From Bacteroidales bacterium UBA3754 (GTDB lineage: Bacteria > Bacteroidota > Bacteroidia > Bacteroidales > UBA1715): a stretch of 64,000 nt of DNA. The stretch lies in contig DFGI01000083.1 in the NCBI GenBank assembly GCA_002371705.1, forward strand, positions 1 to 64,000. Direction: 5' to 3'. Below are positions 37,001-45,663 of the stretch, piece by piece. The notes beneath the pieces were generated by a model. The model saw nothing but the letters and a program-made list of their open reading frames with translations, was not told where the DNA came from and did no database searches. The translations under genes were made by a program, and so were the position numbers. Every line of letters starts with the position of its first letter. Positions within the stretch are counted from its first letter, which is position 1.

Positions 37001-38974
37001 TGGGGGCAGATTCATCGTCGTCAGTTTATGGAAAATTCGTTACGGCATTTGTCGTACAACGATACAACGAAAAAATATGCGTTTCTTTCGCTGCCGCACG
37101 AAATTTCGGTGAAAACGCGTGGCAATGCGGCAAATAAAAAGGATTACTACGAATGCTTGTTCGCAATTGACGAAACTATGATGGAAAACACTGGTTTTCC
37201 TGAAAATTCGCCTGCGTTGCACCTGATTGTGCTTGATTCGGCAACACTTGACCCGTGGTTGTCGAGCCGTGCAAACTATGGACAGCGGAATTATCCTTCG
37301 GCAAACGGACGGGTCCGCTATTATATGGCGTTTACGGCAAACAACGCCACTGCGCAAAAAAATATGGCTACATTGATGCTTGATTCGGTTCCTGATGGAA
37401 ATTACATATTGTGTTACAGTTACATAAATCCATATTGCCAATCGTGGGATGAGTCGTTGAAAGAAGCGATGGATTCGTTGGGATTTTCGGTTTACAAAAA
37501 TGTCCCCGACGATTATCCGTACATTTTCTATATGAAAAAAGGAGATAAAACCACGTGTGAGGAGATTGTAGGCGATTCCGCCCGTGCGCTGATTCATTTC
37601 AGAAAAAATTTGTATGCGAATTACACCAATGGAACGATTTATTCTCCGAGAATTGGGCCAGCTTCGAATTTCCATAGTGTGGTGTGGAATGCGAAGAAAA
37701 AAGGAGTGGATAAGGCGTATGTGGTGATGTTGATGGCAACGTCGAACGAACACGAATATTCATTTATGACGATGCAGGCTCCAACGGAAACTATGATTGA
37801 TTCTGTGATTGCAACCGATACCTATCCATATATGCGTTTGAATTGCTATATGGAAGATGTGGAGCGTACGCCAATTGATATGAATAGTTGGAAAGTGTAT
37901 TACACGCCTACTGCGGAATTGGCCGTTTCGCCACGATATGCGTTTTCGTTTTCGAACGACTCCGTGCAACAAGGCGAGCCTGCGCAAGTGGTTATCTCAG
38001 CCCGTAACGTTGCTCCAGTTGATATGGACAGTGTGATGGTGTTGTACGAAATTAGGAATAATTCCAATGAATTGGTGTATTGGGAATATAAAATGATAGG
38101 TGATTGTAAATCATATCAATATGTTATTGATACGAATATTTTTGACACCAAAACATTTGTGGGAGAATATACGTTGAAGGTTGAATTTAATCCGATAAAT
38201 CCAGAAACGGGAGTGTATTATCAGGAGGAAACGGCGCGGTTCAACAATGTAATGTACCACACCTTTTACGTAGTGCGGGATAAAAGTGCGCCCGTGGTTG
38301 ATGTTATGGTTGACGGACGGCATCTGCGGAATGGCGACAATGTGTCGGCGGAACCTGAAATTCGGGTGGTTTTGTTTGATGAAAACAAGTATTTTCCTAT
38401 AAATTCCGATACAAGTTTGTTTACCATAACACTTATAAATGTAGAAACAAAAGAAACTATTCCATGTTATTTTGCCGACAGCACTATGTATATAATTGCC
38501 GCGGAATCCAATGCGAATAAGTCCGTTGTTATTTGTAAACCTACATTCGTAGATGAAGGTCAATATGAGTTACGAGTTCAGGTTCAAGATGTTACAGGAA
38601 ATTTTGCTTCAACGCAGGAATATAAAGTGCAATTTGAAGTTTCATTCGAGAATCGGGTGTCAGTTATGTACAATTATCCGAATCCGTGTATGAATTACAC
38701 CACGTTCCGTTTTGTATTGGCTGGTTCTGAAATTCCTTCAGGAGTGTATATAGAAATTGTAGATGCTCAAGGGCAAAAGAAATCGCAGATACCAGTAAAT
38801 TCTGTGCACATTGGCACAAATGAGGTCCTTGTTTCGTGGGAAAAAGACTACGATTTGTCGGAGGGTGTGTATTTTTATAGGTTGATGTTTGACGGTAAAT
38901 CGTCGTGGGAAAATCTACCTATTTCAAAAGGTTCCATAAAAAAGGAATGGGGCAGAATGATAATTGTTTGGTAG
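34094..38974 (+). CDS. C25 (gingipain-type) cysteine peptidase, large exported protein, PorU-like
   Basis: A 1626-residue protein with a signal peptide (FILILVLFCSSIVYGQ). The caspase-like C25 domain spans about 395-760, with catalytic His620 (TFFGHASGSG) and Cys650 (LANSCYSGD). A CARDB-type domain follows (about 765-870, VVRNNGRAFNSAYSL to EELNESNNETEI), then a long region of unassigned domains. The end is FlgD-like (about 1525-1626, NYPNPCMNYTTFRFVL, DLSEGVYFYRL) but has an unusual terminal segment, so a standard type A sorting domain is not evident. PorU, the T9SS sortase that removes sorting domains, belongs to C25 but is usually shorter. This could be a PorU-like sortase or a dedicated surface peptidase. 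The operon with PorP and PorE-like genes favours a T9SS role. Confidence 0.85.
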   Translation: MKRFILILVLFCSSIVYGQYSNLWIDYSQTYYKIPVTSEGVYRVTYADLIANGISVGDFDHRNLQIIHDGKVLPLFVSAQADGIFRATDYFEFYAESGNTGWLDAQVYSSGVPFNPQYSLYNDTAAYFLTFANTLTSPRYDTARSMNFSQYTPQPYCLRKVRSNYTSTFNATNSSSYILPSEGWTDAFFDMGESVSKGVITTNYAEVGVASEISFGLGGFSQTEHDVIVTLSADESFRWDTNYYDYDAIHKTIRTTKPLTAVTTLKFQSLADDKAADKNTVSYVQILYPATFNCNNQPRFMFELPEIAQGDSILLQFENFNAGSSVPILYCPEIQKRILTSEQDGKFVALVPNCHKQLHCVLISQQVFSKIIGIQSVASKNSSESKFYDFSLPEHQGDYIIITNKKLWNQASLYKQYRQSTGQTVVLVDIDELYDQFAYGIRSHPYAISSFIAYALRNWSILPEHVFLIGKGFHVSEFRNNSSLYGRLMLPTMGNPASDLLFTMSTRATSIRTNIAIGRLSAETPKEVEIYCQKVIDFESQEPSPWMKNVIHFGGGTTAIEQTTFRRYLTQYAQSLRGEYFGADVHSFYKQSSDIYETTEPEAIRKYVNEGTALITFFGHASGSGFDQNIDHPSIFDNQGRYPLILANSCYSGDIFADNDYNVSKIWTFAENRGSIGFLANVGTGVPNYLNVFSSAFVRNIAYSNYGKSIGSSVAKTMNDLSNKMFVYPELYDGIVGFTLQGDPIVKLHSFEKPDLTVDETSVFFTPSLLTTDMETMTVNFVVRNNGRAFNSAYSLRATFTSLEGEVYVLEKIVNGAYCRDTLSYDLPMEDFASGEYTLKLEIDTEQDIEELNESNNETEISFFISTRDMLPIYPTNCAIIPTNTVTLYMSSVDAMNPPKAVIVEIDTVCTYDSELKSSTTIQTDGSSIVSWTPNLTLINNTTYFWRVTSSDTLKWNEYSFTYEEGKTGWGQIHRRQFMENSLRHLSYNDTTKKYAFLSLPHEISVKTRGNAANKKDYYECLFAIDETMMENTGFPENSPALHLIVLDSATLDPWLSSRANYGQRNYPSANGRVRYYMAFTANNATAQKNMATLMLDSVPDGNYILCYSYINPYCQSWDESLKEAMDSLGFSVYKNVPDDYPYIFYMKKGDKTTCEEIVGDSARALIHFRKNLYANYTNGTIYSPRIGPASNFHSVVWNAKKKGVDKAYVVMLMATSNEHEYSFMTMQAPTETMIDSVIATDTYPYMRLNCYMEDVERTPIDMNSWKVYYTPTAELAVSPRYAFSFSNDSVQQGEPAQVVISARNVAPVDMDSVMVLYEIRNNSNELVYWEYKMIGDCKSYQYVIDTNIFDTKTFVGEYTLKVEFNPINPETGVYYQEETARFNNVMYHTFYVVRDKSAPVVDVMVDGRHLRNGDNVSAEPEIRVVLFDENKYFPINSDTSLFTITLINVETKETIPCYFADSTMYIIAAESNANKSVVICKPTFVDEGQYELRVQVQDVTGNFASTQEYKVQFEVSFENRVSVMYNYPNPCMNYTTFRFVLAGSEIPSGVYIEIVDAQGQKKSQIPVNSVHIGTNEVLVSWEKDYDLSEGVYFYRLMFDGKSSWENLPISKGSIKKEWGRMIIVW

Positions 38975-38992
38975 ATTAGGAAAATTTGCTTG

Positions 38993-40009
38993 TTATAAGC
39001 TGTGTGGACAGCGGATGGCATTCATCCGTCGGCTCTTATTTTTATATGCTGTAATATATGAAATAGTGATCTCAAATGCCCCGTGTCCGTTGCTTGCGGT
39101 ACGTAGCGACGAAATGTTGAGGTCGTAGTCGAGCATAATGTCGAAGTCCATATATTGGCAACCAATGCCGAAAATCACAGCGTCTTTATTTTTTGAGCGG
39201 AACCAAACTCCCGTTTGAACTTGCGAGATGCTTGCGTTGTCGAAGTAGAAAATTCCCATTCCGCCGAAGTGGAATTCGTGTTGTTTTCCTTGAAACTGCA
39301 TTTTAAATCCTGGAATCACGTCAATATTGTTGGTGACGCCGATTTTTGCAGTTCCGTGCAATACGGAGCGTGTGCGGAGCCGTACATCGTTTTCGTTGTA
39401 GAACGAAACATTCGGACGGTTTATGTTGTAAAGCGCGTAACCAGCCGTGTATGTGTGCGTTTTGTCTTGTTTATAAGTGAGCTGTGCGCCAGCATTCACA
39501 TTGATATACGTCTGGGAATTCATATCAAGCGCTTCTGAAATTTCAATGTCGGGGTCGAATTTATTGCCGTTGAATTGTTCGCTGAACGTTAATTCATCAT
39601 AATCGAACGAATTATAATGGATAGTGGGCATAACACCATACGAAAGAATGATTTTTGCGCCAGCCAAGTTTATATGTTGGGCGAACGGGATTCCACATTG
39701 CACCGTGTTATAGTTTGCGTCGCCAGCCTTGTCAAAATTCAGCACAAGTCCGTATCCCAAAATATAATTCCAATATCGTTTTGAGATTTTCCCGTCGAAA
39801 TTTGCGCTGATTGTCTGGTATGGTTGCGCCACGGTGCGGTATTGGTCGCGGTAGGCGAGGCAGAAACGGTATTGTCCCGTAAAAAATCCAGTTTCAGCGG
39901 GGTTGAGGTTCAACGTGTTGGTATAGAAGTTCGAAAAGTGAATATCTTGCGCATCTGCAAGAAATACGGAGCAAAGGAGAATCAAATATGTCAACGCTTT
40001 TTTGAGCAT
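38993..40009 (-). CDS. PorP/SprF family protein paired with an SprB-like adhesin
   Basis: A 338-residue protein with a signal peptide (YLILLCSVFLADAQ) followed by DIHFSNFYTNTLNLNPAETGFF, the PorP/SprF opening. Beta-barrel strands run to near the end, and the tail is short and basic. Its start overlaps the stop of the type B sorting-domain protein by one base (TAATG). In Flavobacterium, sprF follows sprB and is needed to bring SprB to the surface, and this coupling mirrors that pair. It converges on the C25 gene with an 18-bp gap, so two separate PorP/SprF genes face each other in this region. Confidence 0.92.
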   Translation of the reverse strand: MLKKALTYLILLCSVFLADAQDIHFSNFYTNTLNLNPAETGFFTGQYRFCLAYRDQYRTVAQPYQTISANFDGKISKRYWNYILGYGLVLNFDKAGDANYNTVQCGIPFAQHINLAGAKIILSYGVMPTIHYNSFDYDELTFSEQFNGNKFDPDIEISEALDMNSQTYINVNAGAQLTYKQDKTHTYTAGYALYNINRPNVSFYNENDVRLRTRSVLHGTAKIGVTNNIDVIPGFKMQFQGKQHEFHFGGMGIFYFDNASISQVQTGVWFRSKNKDAVIFGIGCQYMDFDIMLDYDLNISSLRTASNGHGAFEITISYITAYKNKSRRMNAIRCPHSL

Positions 40010-43000
40010 TATCGAATGAGAGTAATGTTTCCTTTTGCTTCAAATTCTTCACCATTGAAGCAGGTTGCTTTCAGATAATATACAAAAACTTGTGGGGCAA
40101 GTGGTTTCCCGTGGTATGTGCCGTCCCAGAAGTCATTAGTGTTGTTGGTTTCGAAGATTTTTTCGCCCCAGCGGTCGAAAATTGCGAATTCAAGGTCGGA
40201 AATCACGCCGCTTTGTACTTGAATCACATCGTTTTTCCCATCGTTGTTTGGTGTGAATGCTGTTGGCACGAAAATAAATGGAATATCGCAAATCCATTCC
40301 GAGGCGCGCACATTTACCGTGTCGTTGTTTTGGCATCCGTATCTGTCGATTGCCACAACTCTGAATGTCATATCAATTGCAATGTCGGGAACGAGTTCCA
40401 CCACAGGAAGCGTGTTGTCGGTCATCCAAATGTTGGGTGTCCACGTGTAGCTGATGGTGTCGGACGGATTGCGGGTGGCGTGGAGTTTCGTGGTTTGTCC
40501 GAGATACATGTTGGGATTGTCGGCAAACGCATTCACATCGGGTAATTTTTCTTCAAGAATAATTTTCACCGAGTGAGCCAAGGAATCAACGCATTTATTG
40601 GCATCGCTCAGCGCTACGGAATATGTTCTTGGGCATAAGCCAGTAATTTTTTCAGTAGTTTTTCCGTTCGACCATTTGTAGGAATATGGTGGTGTTCCAC
40701 CCGAAGCGACAACACGGATTGAGCCATTGCAAGCACCGTGGCATGTTTCGTTGGTGTGCAGAAGCGTGTCAATTTTAAGTATGTCGGGTTCCCGAACCTC
40801 CACAGTCATTGTGTTTTTACATTCCAAGCTATCAATAACGACAACTGTGTATTGGCCTTTCCCTAAGTCTTTTCTGATAGAATCTACTGAATTGTCATCC
40901 CATTTGTATGTGTAGGGCGGTATTCCTGATGGTTCAATTTCAAAACGGGCATTTTTCAGTCCATGACAGGTTATAGGTCTGAAATTCTTTAAGTTAACAG
41001 CAAGACTATCAACGGTGATGTGAACAGTGTCGTAGTATGTACAACCAATCGCGTCGGTTGCTTTTACTACGAAATCCGTTGAGTGTGTGGGATTTACGTG
41101 TGGATTTGCTTTATTGTCATCGTATTTTATAAATTTCTTTGGTTCCCAATCGTACCATAGTTCATTTTCGGGAGTAAGATTTTTCACTGAAATTTCCACT
41201 AAGTCGCCTGCGCAAATCGTGTCAGCACCTTCAACGGAGATGTCGTTATGGAATACTTCAATTGTTATGGAATCAACCGCCTCGAAGTCGCAGTATGTGC
41301 TGAGCGTTTTTACGTAATACGTGGTGGTTTCCATTGGAAGGAATGAAATATAATTGACGGAAAAATCAGGATTGATGATTCTGTTGAAATTTCTGTCGGT
41401 TGACCACAAAAATCGTTGTGACGGCGCATTTGTTTCTACTTCCAATTGGACGCGTTCGCCTTGGCAAACTTGGGGTGTTTGTAACTGCCCATTTTGATGT
41501 ACATTGATTTGTCTAATAAAATAGTTTTCGTTATAAGTATTAACGGTTTGTTTATAGATAGTTTGGCACCAACCAGAGGTAACTGTCAGTTGGTACGTGG
41601 TAGTGTCGGTTGGTTCTGCATAGGTGTGTGGTTGGGTGGGGTCTTCAAGACCTTCGGTTGGAGTCCAGCTATATTCCAAATTTTCGTCAAATTCGTTTGG
41701 AATGCCCACCAATACCCGTTCGCCTAGGCAAATATTTTTTACGTCGAGCAGTTCTTCTTTCTTTTTTGTGGAAATGGTAAATATTTTGGTAACGACATCG
41801 CTTTGGTTGCACGATGTGGAATCCTGCACTTGCAGCGTCACTTCGTATTCGCCCACGTTGGGGTAGGTGTGAGTGGGAGATTCCTCGTGCGATGTTGTGC
41901 CATCGCCAAAATCCCAGGTGTAGATCACGTGTGGGTTGTTGTAGTGGATTTCTGTTGTGTTTTTGAAAGTGACTTCTTTGGTGGCGCAACCAACTTCGGG
42001 AATATCGAAATCGGCGGAAATTAGTCCGAAGTCAATCACGAAACGGAACACGGCGGCGTTGCAGTTTGATGAGTTGTTTTTCGTTGACCACGCTCCCGGA
42101 TTCGGACTGATTGGAAAGCCATTGCATCCGCCGCAACTTGCACATACACTTTGATATACGTATCCATTTGCATCGAAGCGACTGGTTCCGCCATCCACGT
42201 GGTCGCGCCCACTAAATGCGCAGCCGTAGTATGTATAACCTGTTGTCTCAGTGTAAATTACATATCCGTAAGCAAGCTCGCCGAAATAGCTTGCATAGTC
42301 GAGATTTTTTGCTTCGTCGTCAAGCACCATAATGTAGAAATCCTTGCCGTCGGTTTCTTTTTGATAAGCATCGCCGGTGATGTCCATCCCTTTTGTTCCT
42401 TGCACAGAAAGCCAGCCGTAGTCGTATATCAACGTGTATTCGTTGCCATAGTATCTCCATTGGGGATTGTTGTTCCATTCGCGTCCCACGCCGGCAAGAT
42501 AGATGCGGTTGCAAATATCAACTTCAAAGGCTGTTGGAGAAATATTTGGCACGCCAGAGCCGCTTCCGAACACTGTTGACCATCGGAGTTCGCTTAAATC
42601 GTTGTTGAACGAGGCAAGAAATTGTCCACTGTTGGGATTTTTGTATTCTGCATTGTAAATGAGTGTTTCGTCGGGGGCGGTTGTTTGTCCGAAAATGAAC
42701 ACATCGTTGTTGGAGTTCACCCGAATAAAGTTGGCTTGGTCGTATTCTGTTGAGCCAAAGAATGTTCCAGCTTGGATTGCACCGTCCATTTGATTGAGTT
42801 TCACCACAAATGCGTCAACAATGCCACCAATTCGTGAGGATTGATAGCCGCCATCGGGAAATGGAAGTGACGAGGAACACGTTCCGCCTGTGATGTAGGC
42901 ACCGTCGGTGTGATCCACGTCAATGGAGTAGGCTGCATCCTTGCTGTCGCCGCCTATGAATGTGCTCCAGAGCAAAGATGAAAGGTCGGACGAAAACTTG

Positions 43001-44457
43001 CAAACGACACCGTCCTGTATGCCGCCAAATGAATTCTGAAAGCCGTTCAGAGTGGGAAAATCGGGCGAAAACGTAGTTGATGCGATATACACATTATCGT
43101 TGTCGTCAACCATAATCTCGCCACGAGCGCCATCGCCGTAGTTGTAGTACAGCGAATCGTGACCATATTCAAGGTTGGTTTCCCAACTGAAATTGATGCC
43201 ATCGTTTTTGCTTCCGCCCAAAAATGTTGACGAAAGGATTTCAGAGCCGTCGGCGGCAAGTTTTGCCACAAAAATATCAACGCCGTTTTCAAATTCAATC
43301 GTGTTGTCGTATATAATTGGGTCGCCACCTGCAAACGCGCTTTGGTAGGCGTTGTTGGTTGGAAAATCGTCGGAGCCGGTCGTGCCCAAAATCAGCAATT
43401 CATTTTTACTGTTGACGATAAGACTGTGAGGCATTTCGCAACTTTTTCCGCCAATGTACGTCGCGTACAAACGGTTTTGCCCTGTCCCGTCAAGTTTTAT
43501 AAGTCCTATGTCCCAATTTCCGCCAGCGTAATCTTCTTGTATCGCACCCAGTGAAACAGGGAATCCAAAATCTTCGACAATTCCTCCAAGATACGCATTG
43601 TTTTCGCTGTCGTAGGTTGCGGTAAAGCCCCAGTTGTCGGCAGTAGAGCCTGTGTAGGTTGAAAATATCAAATCGGGGTCGATGTAGAGATTGAACGATG
43701 GATTGTATGCTCCCAAATCGTAGGTTACGGTGAAATGTTCCAAATGGTAGGAACATGGAATTTCAACGGTGTCGAGACCAATAATTTGGTACGCAAATGG
43801 CTTCTTTTCGTACACTTGGTTCACCGACGTTTGAATAACCAACGTGCCGTCGGACTGAACTTTCATTGAGGGGATATGGCTATAGTCCAACCTAATTTTT
43901 TGTGGATTTCCGCCTGGACGGACAATAAAATCGTATTTCAAATCGGTTGCATTTCCATATAGATGTAGGTCTATGTTTTTATATAAATCATTGTACATCA
44001 CATCGTTGTAACTTCGCACATCAGTAGCCCAATTTTTGGGATTCGAGCCTCTTATGTAGTTTTCGGAATATGCGTTTTGATTAAATCCATAAATTTTCAC
44101 GCGGGAATTCATTCCTGAAAAACGGACCTGGTAGGCGTGCGCTTTCACGCTGTCGGGGTGATGGTGCACAAATGGAAGTTGTTTTCCCGTTTCCAGAAAA
44201 TACGTTCGGCTACTGTCTAAAAATTCTTTGGTCGGAGCTTCGGCGGCGTGGCGGTGTTGCAAACTTTCCGCATCTTTGAAATAGTATGTCAGTCCGCTTT
44301 TTTCCAAAAACACATATCCGCCATAGAGCTGGCTACGAAACAATACGTTTTCTTGCCATTGGCGCTTGTTTTCGGTGAAATAAATCGCCGATTTCTGCGC
44401 AATAGTCTCAATTGAGAAAATCGCAAGAGTTAGTATTACAATCGTAAACTTTTTCAT
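40009..44457 (-). CDS. SprB-like T9SS type B cargo protein (SBBP propeller, PKD, SprB repeats, CHU_C sorting domain)
   Basis: A 1482-residue protein starting at the ATG at 44457 (MKKFTIVILTLAIFSIETIAQ signal peptide). A longer in-frame start lacks export features. Residues about 230-720 hold SBBP-type propeller repeats (LIFSTYTGSTADNWGF, LYATYIGG). A PKD domain lies at about 815-900 (TWDFGDGTTSHEESPTHTY). Further Ig-like units follow, then two SprB repeats at about 1155-1300 (ITCHGLKNARFEIEPSGIPP and ETCHGACNGSIRVVASGGTP, each leading into a YxYKW strand). The end (about 1390-1482, FVPTAFTPNNDGKNDVIQV to GNITLIR) is the gliding-motility-type CHU_C domain used by type B cargo. It is probably a surface adhesin, delivered with the PorP/SprF protein encoded directly downstream. 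Confidence 0.9.
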   Translation of the reverse strand: MKKFTIVILTLAIFSIETIAQKSAIYFTENKRQWQENVLFRSQLYGGYVFLEKSGLTYYFKDAESLQHRHAAEAPTKEFLDSSRTYFLETGKQLPFVHHHPDSVKAHAYQVRFSGMNSRVKIYGFNQNAYSENYIRGSNPKNWATDVRSYNDVMYNDLYKNIDLHLYGNATDLKYDFIVRPGGNPQKIRLDYSHIPSMKVQSDGTLVIQTSVNQVYEKKPFAYQIIGLDTVEIPCSYHLEHFTVTYDLGAYNPSFNLYIDPDLIFSTYTGSTADNWGFTATYDSENNAYLGGIVEDFGFPVSLGAIQEDYAGGNWDIGLIKLDGTGQNRLYATYIGGKSCEMPHSLIVNSKNELLILGTTGSDDFPTNNAYQSAFAGGDPIIYDNTIEFENGVDIFVAKLAADGSEILSSTFLGGSKNDGINFSWETNLEYGHDSLYYNYGDGARGEIMVDDNDNVYIASTTFSPDFPTLNGFQNSFGGIQDGVVCKFSSDLSSLLWSTFIGGDSKDAAYSIDVDHTDGAYITGGTCSSSLPFPDGGYQSSRIGGIVDAFVVKLNQMDGAIQAGTFFGSTEYDQANFIRVNSNNDVFIFGQTTAPDETLIYNAEYKNPNSGQFLASFNNDLSELRWSTVFGSGSGVPNISPTAFEVDICNRIYLAGVGREWNNNPQWRYYGNEYTLIYDYGWLSVQGTKGMDITGDAYQKETDGKDFYIMVLDDEAKNLDYASYFGELAYGYVIYTETTGYTYYGCAFSGRDHVDGGTSRFDANGYVYQSVCASCGGCNGFPISPNPGAWSTKNNSSNCNAAVFRFVIDFGLISADFDIPEVGCATKEVTFKNTTEIHYNNPHVIYTWDFGDGTTSHEESPTHTYPNVGEYEVTLQVQDSTSCNQSDVVTKIFTISTKKKEELLDVKNICLGERVLVGIPNEFDENLEYSWTPTEGLEDPTQPHTYAEPTDTTTYQLTVTSGWCQTIYKQTVNTYNENYFIRQINVHQNGQLQTPQVCQGERVQLEVETNAPSQRFLWSTDRNFNRIINPDFSVNYISFLPMETTTYYVKTLSTYCDFEAVDSITIEVFHNDISVEGADTICAGDLVEISVKNLTPENELWYDWEPKKFIKYDDNKANPHVNPTHSTDFVVKATDAIGCTYYDTVHITVDSLAVNLKNFRPITCHGLKNARFEIEPSGIPPYTYKWDDNSVDSIRKDLGKGQYTVVVIDSLECKNTMTVEVREPDILKIDTLLHTNETCHGACNGSIRVVASGGTPPYSYKWSNGKTTEKITGLCPRTYSVALSDANKCVDSLAHSVKIILEEKLPDVNAFADNPNMYLGQTTKLHATRNPSDTISYTWTPNIWMTDNTLPVVELVPDIAIDMTFRVVAIDRYGCQNNDTVNVRASEWICDIPFIFVPTAFTPNNDGKNDVIQVQSGVISDLEFAIFDRWGEKIFETNNTNDFWDGTYHGKPLAPQVFVYYLKATCFNGEEFEAKGNITLIR

Positions 44458-44527
44458 ATACGAGTAAGACAGATAATTTGAGGTAAAGTTACAAAAAAAT
44501 GTATTTGATGATGTAGAAGATAGGGAG

Positions 44528-45451
44528 TTATGCCAAAATTCCTTTTGCTGTTTCCACATCAATGGCGATTGCGTTTTGTAAATCTTGGATGGTTGCGAAT
44601 TGCCGTTCGTCGCGGATGCGTGACACAAATCGTATGCAAATTTGATTATCGTACAAATCACCTTGAAAATCAACAAGATGAGCCTCTATCGTGCGATTCC
44701 CTGCCTGACGGACGGTTGGGTTTGTTCCTATATTGACAACCGCTTTGTAGCACTGGTTTTCAACTTCCGCAAATGCGGCATACACGCCGTTAGCTGGAAT
44801 TACCTTATATTCGGTGTTTGTCTGCACATTTGCGGTTGGAAAACCTATTGTGCGTCCGAATTGATGTCCTGCGACAACGGAACCGTTCAAAAAATATTCG
44901 TACGACAAATAACTGTTTGCGGTTTCAATCTCGCCTTGCGTCAGACAATTTCGGATTTTTGTTGAGCTAACTGCCGTTAAATCAACCGAATATGCAGAGA
45001 TTTGTTCTACTCCAAAGCCGAGTTTTGTCCCAAAATCCTGCATTAATTCAAACGTGCCCGCACCATTTTTTCCGTATCTGTGGTCATAGCCAATCACAAC
45101 TTTTTTTGCGCCAAGTCCTTTGTGCAAAATTTCTGTGATGTATTTTTCCGGACTCAGATTCGCAAAATCCGACGAAAAGGGGAGAATCACACATGCGTCA
45201 AGTCCTGCTTGTTCAAGCAGTTCCATTTTTTCTTCAATTGTTGTCAGTAGGCTAAAACCGTCGGTTTTCCCAAAATACATTCGAGGGTGTGGCCAAAATG
45301 TAAGCAGGACAGTTTCTCCTCCACATTCACGTTGTAAGTCGTTCATTTGGCGAAGAATAGCGCGGTGCCCTGCGTGTACGCCGTCAAACATTCCAATTGT
45401 GACAATCGGATTTTGAGCTGAAAATTCTTCTATGGAATGATAGATTCTCAT
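44528..45451 (-). CDS. ribF: Bifunctional riboflavin kinase / FAD synthetase
   Basis: A 307-residue protein with both RibF domains: the N-terminal FMN adenylyltransferase (TIGMFDGVHAGHRAIL with the GxxHxGH-type motif, then YDHRYGKNGAGTFELM and the SSTKIRNCL block) and the C-terminal riboflavin kinase (GHQFGRTIGFPTANV, then NIGTNPTV and EAHLVDFQGDLYD). It makes FMN and FAD from riboflavin. The ATG is only 8 bp after an exact TATCTTTG box, so the transcript may be almost leaderless. It is a stand-alone gene between the adhesin pair and the GHKL module. Confidence 0.96.
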   Translation of the reverse strand: MRIYHSIEEFSAQNPIVTIGMFDGVHAGHRAILRQMNDLQRECGGETVLLTFWPHPRMYFGKTDGFSLLTTIEEKMELLEQAGLDACVILPFSSDFANLSPEKYITEILHKGLGAKKVVIGYDHRYGKNGAGTFELMQDFGTKLGFGVEQISAYSVDLTAVSSTKIRNCLTQGEIETANSYLSYEYFLNGSVVAGHQFGRTIGFPTANVQTNTEYKVIPANGVYAAFAEVENQCYKAVVNIGTNPTVRQAGNRTIEAHLVDFQGDLYDNQICIRFVSRIRDERQFATIQDLQNAIAIDVETAKGILA

Positions 45452-45459
45452 TGTGTGCG

Positions 45460-45467
45460 CAAAGATA
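45460..45467 (-). promoter_or_regulatory. -7 promoter box immediately before ribF
   Basis: The minus strand reads TATCTTTG, an exact match, with its last base 9 nt from the A of the ribF ATG. If used, the 5' leader would be only a few nucleotides. No good -33 element was found. Confidence 0.5.
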
Positions 45468-45663
45468 CATAGATATCAAAATCAACACATAACAATGATA
45501 GAATTTTTATGAATTATGTTATTGCCTATACTGATTAACTTGTTATATGCGGGGGGATTTCTTGCTTCGCTCGAAAAGACAAACTTAGGTGCTGATTTTT
45601 TACCACCAACGAATAAAAAATCTTCTTTATTAAGAAAAACTTTTTACTTTTACGAACATTTAT

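Noticed and set aside
44458..44676. Extended N-terminus of the SprB-like protein
   Set aside because: The 73 extra residues lack a signal peptide and intrude into ribF, whereas the ATG at 44457 begins a normal signal peptide.
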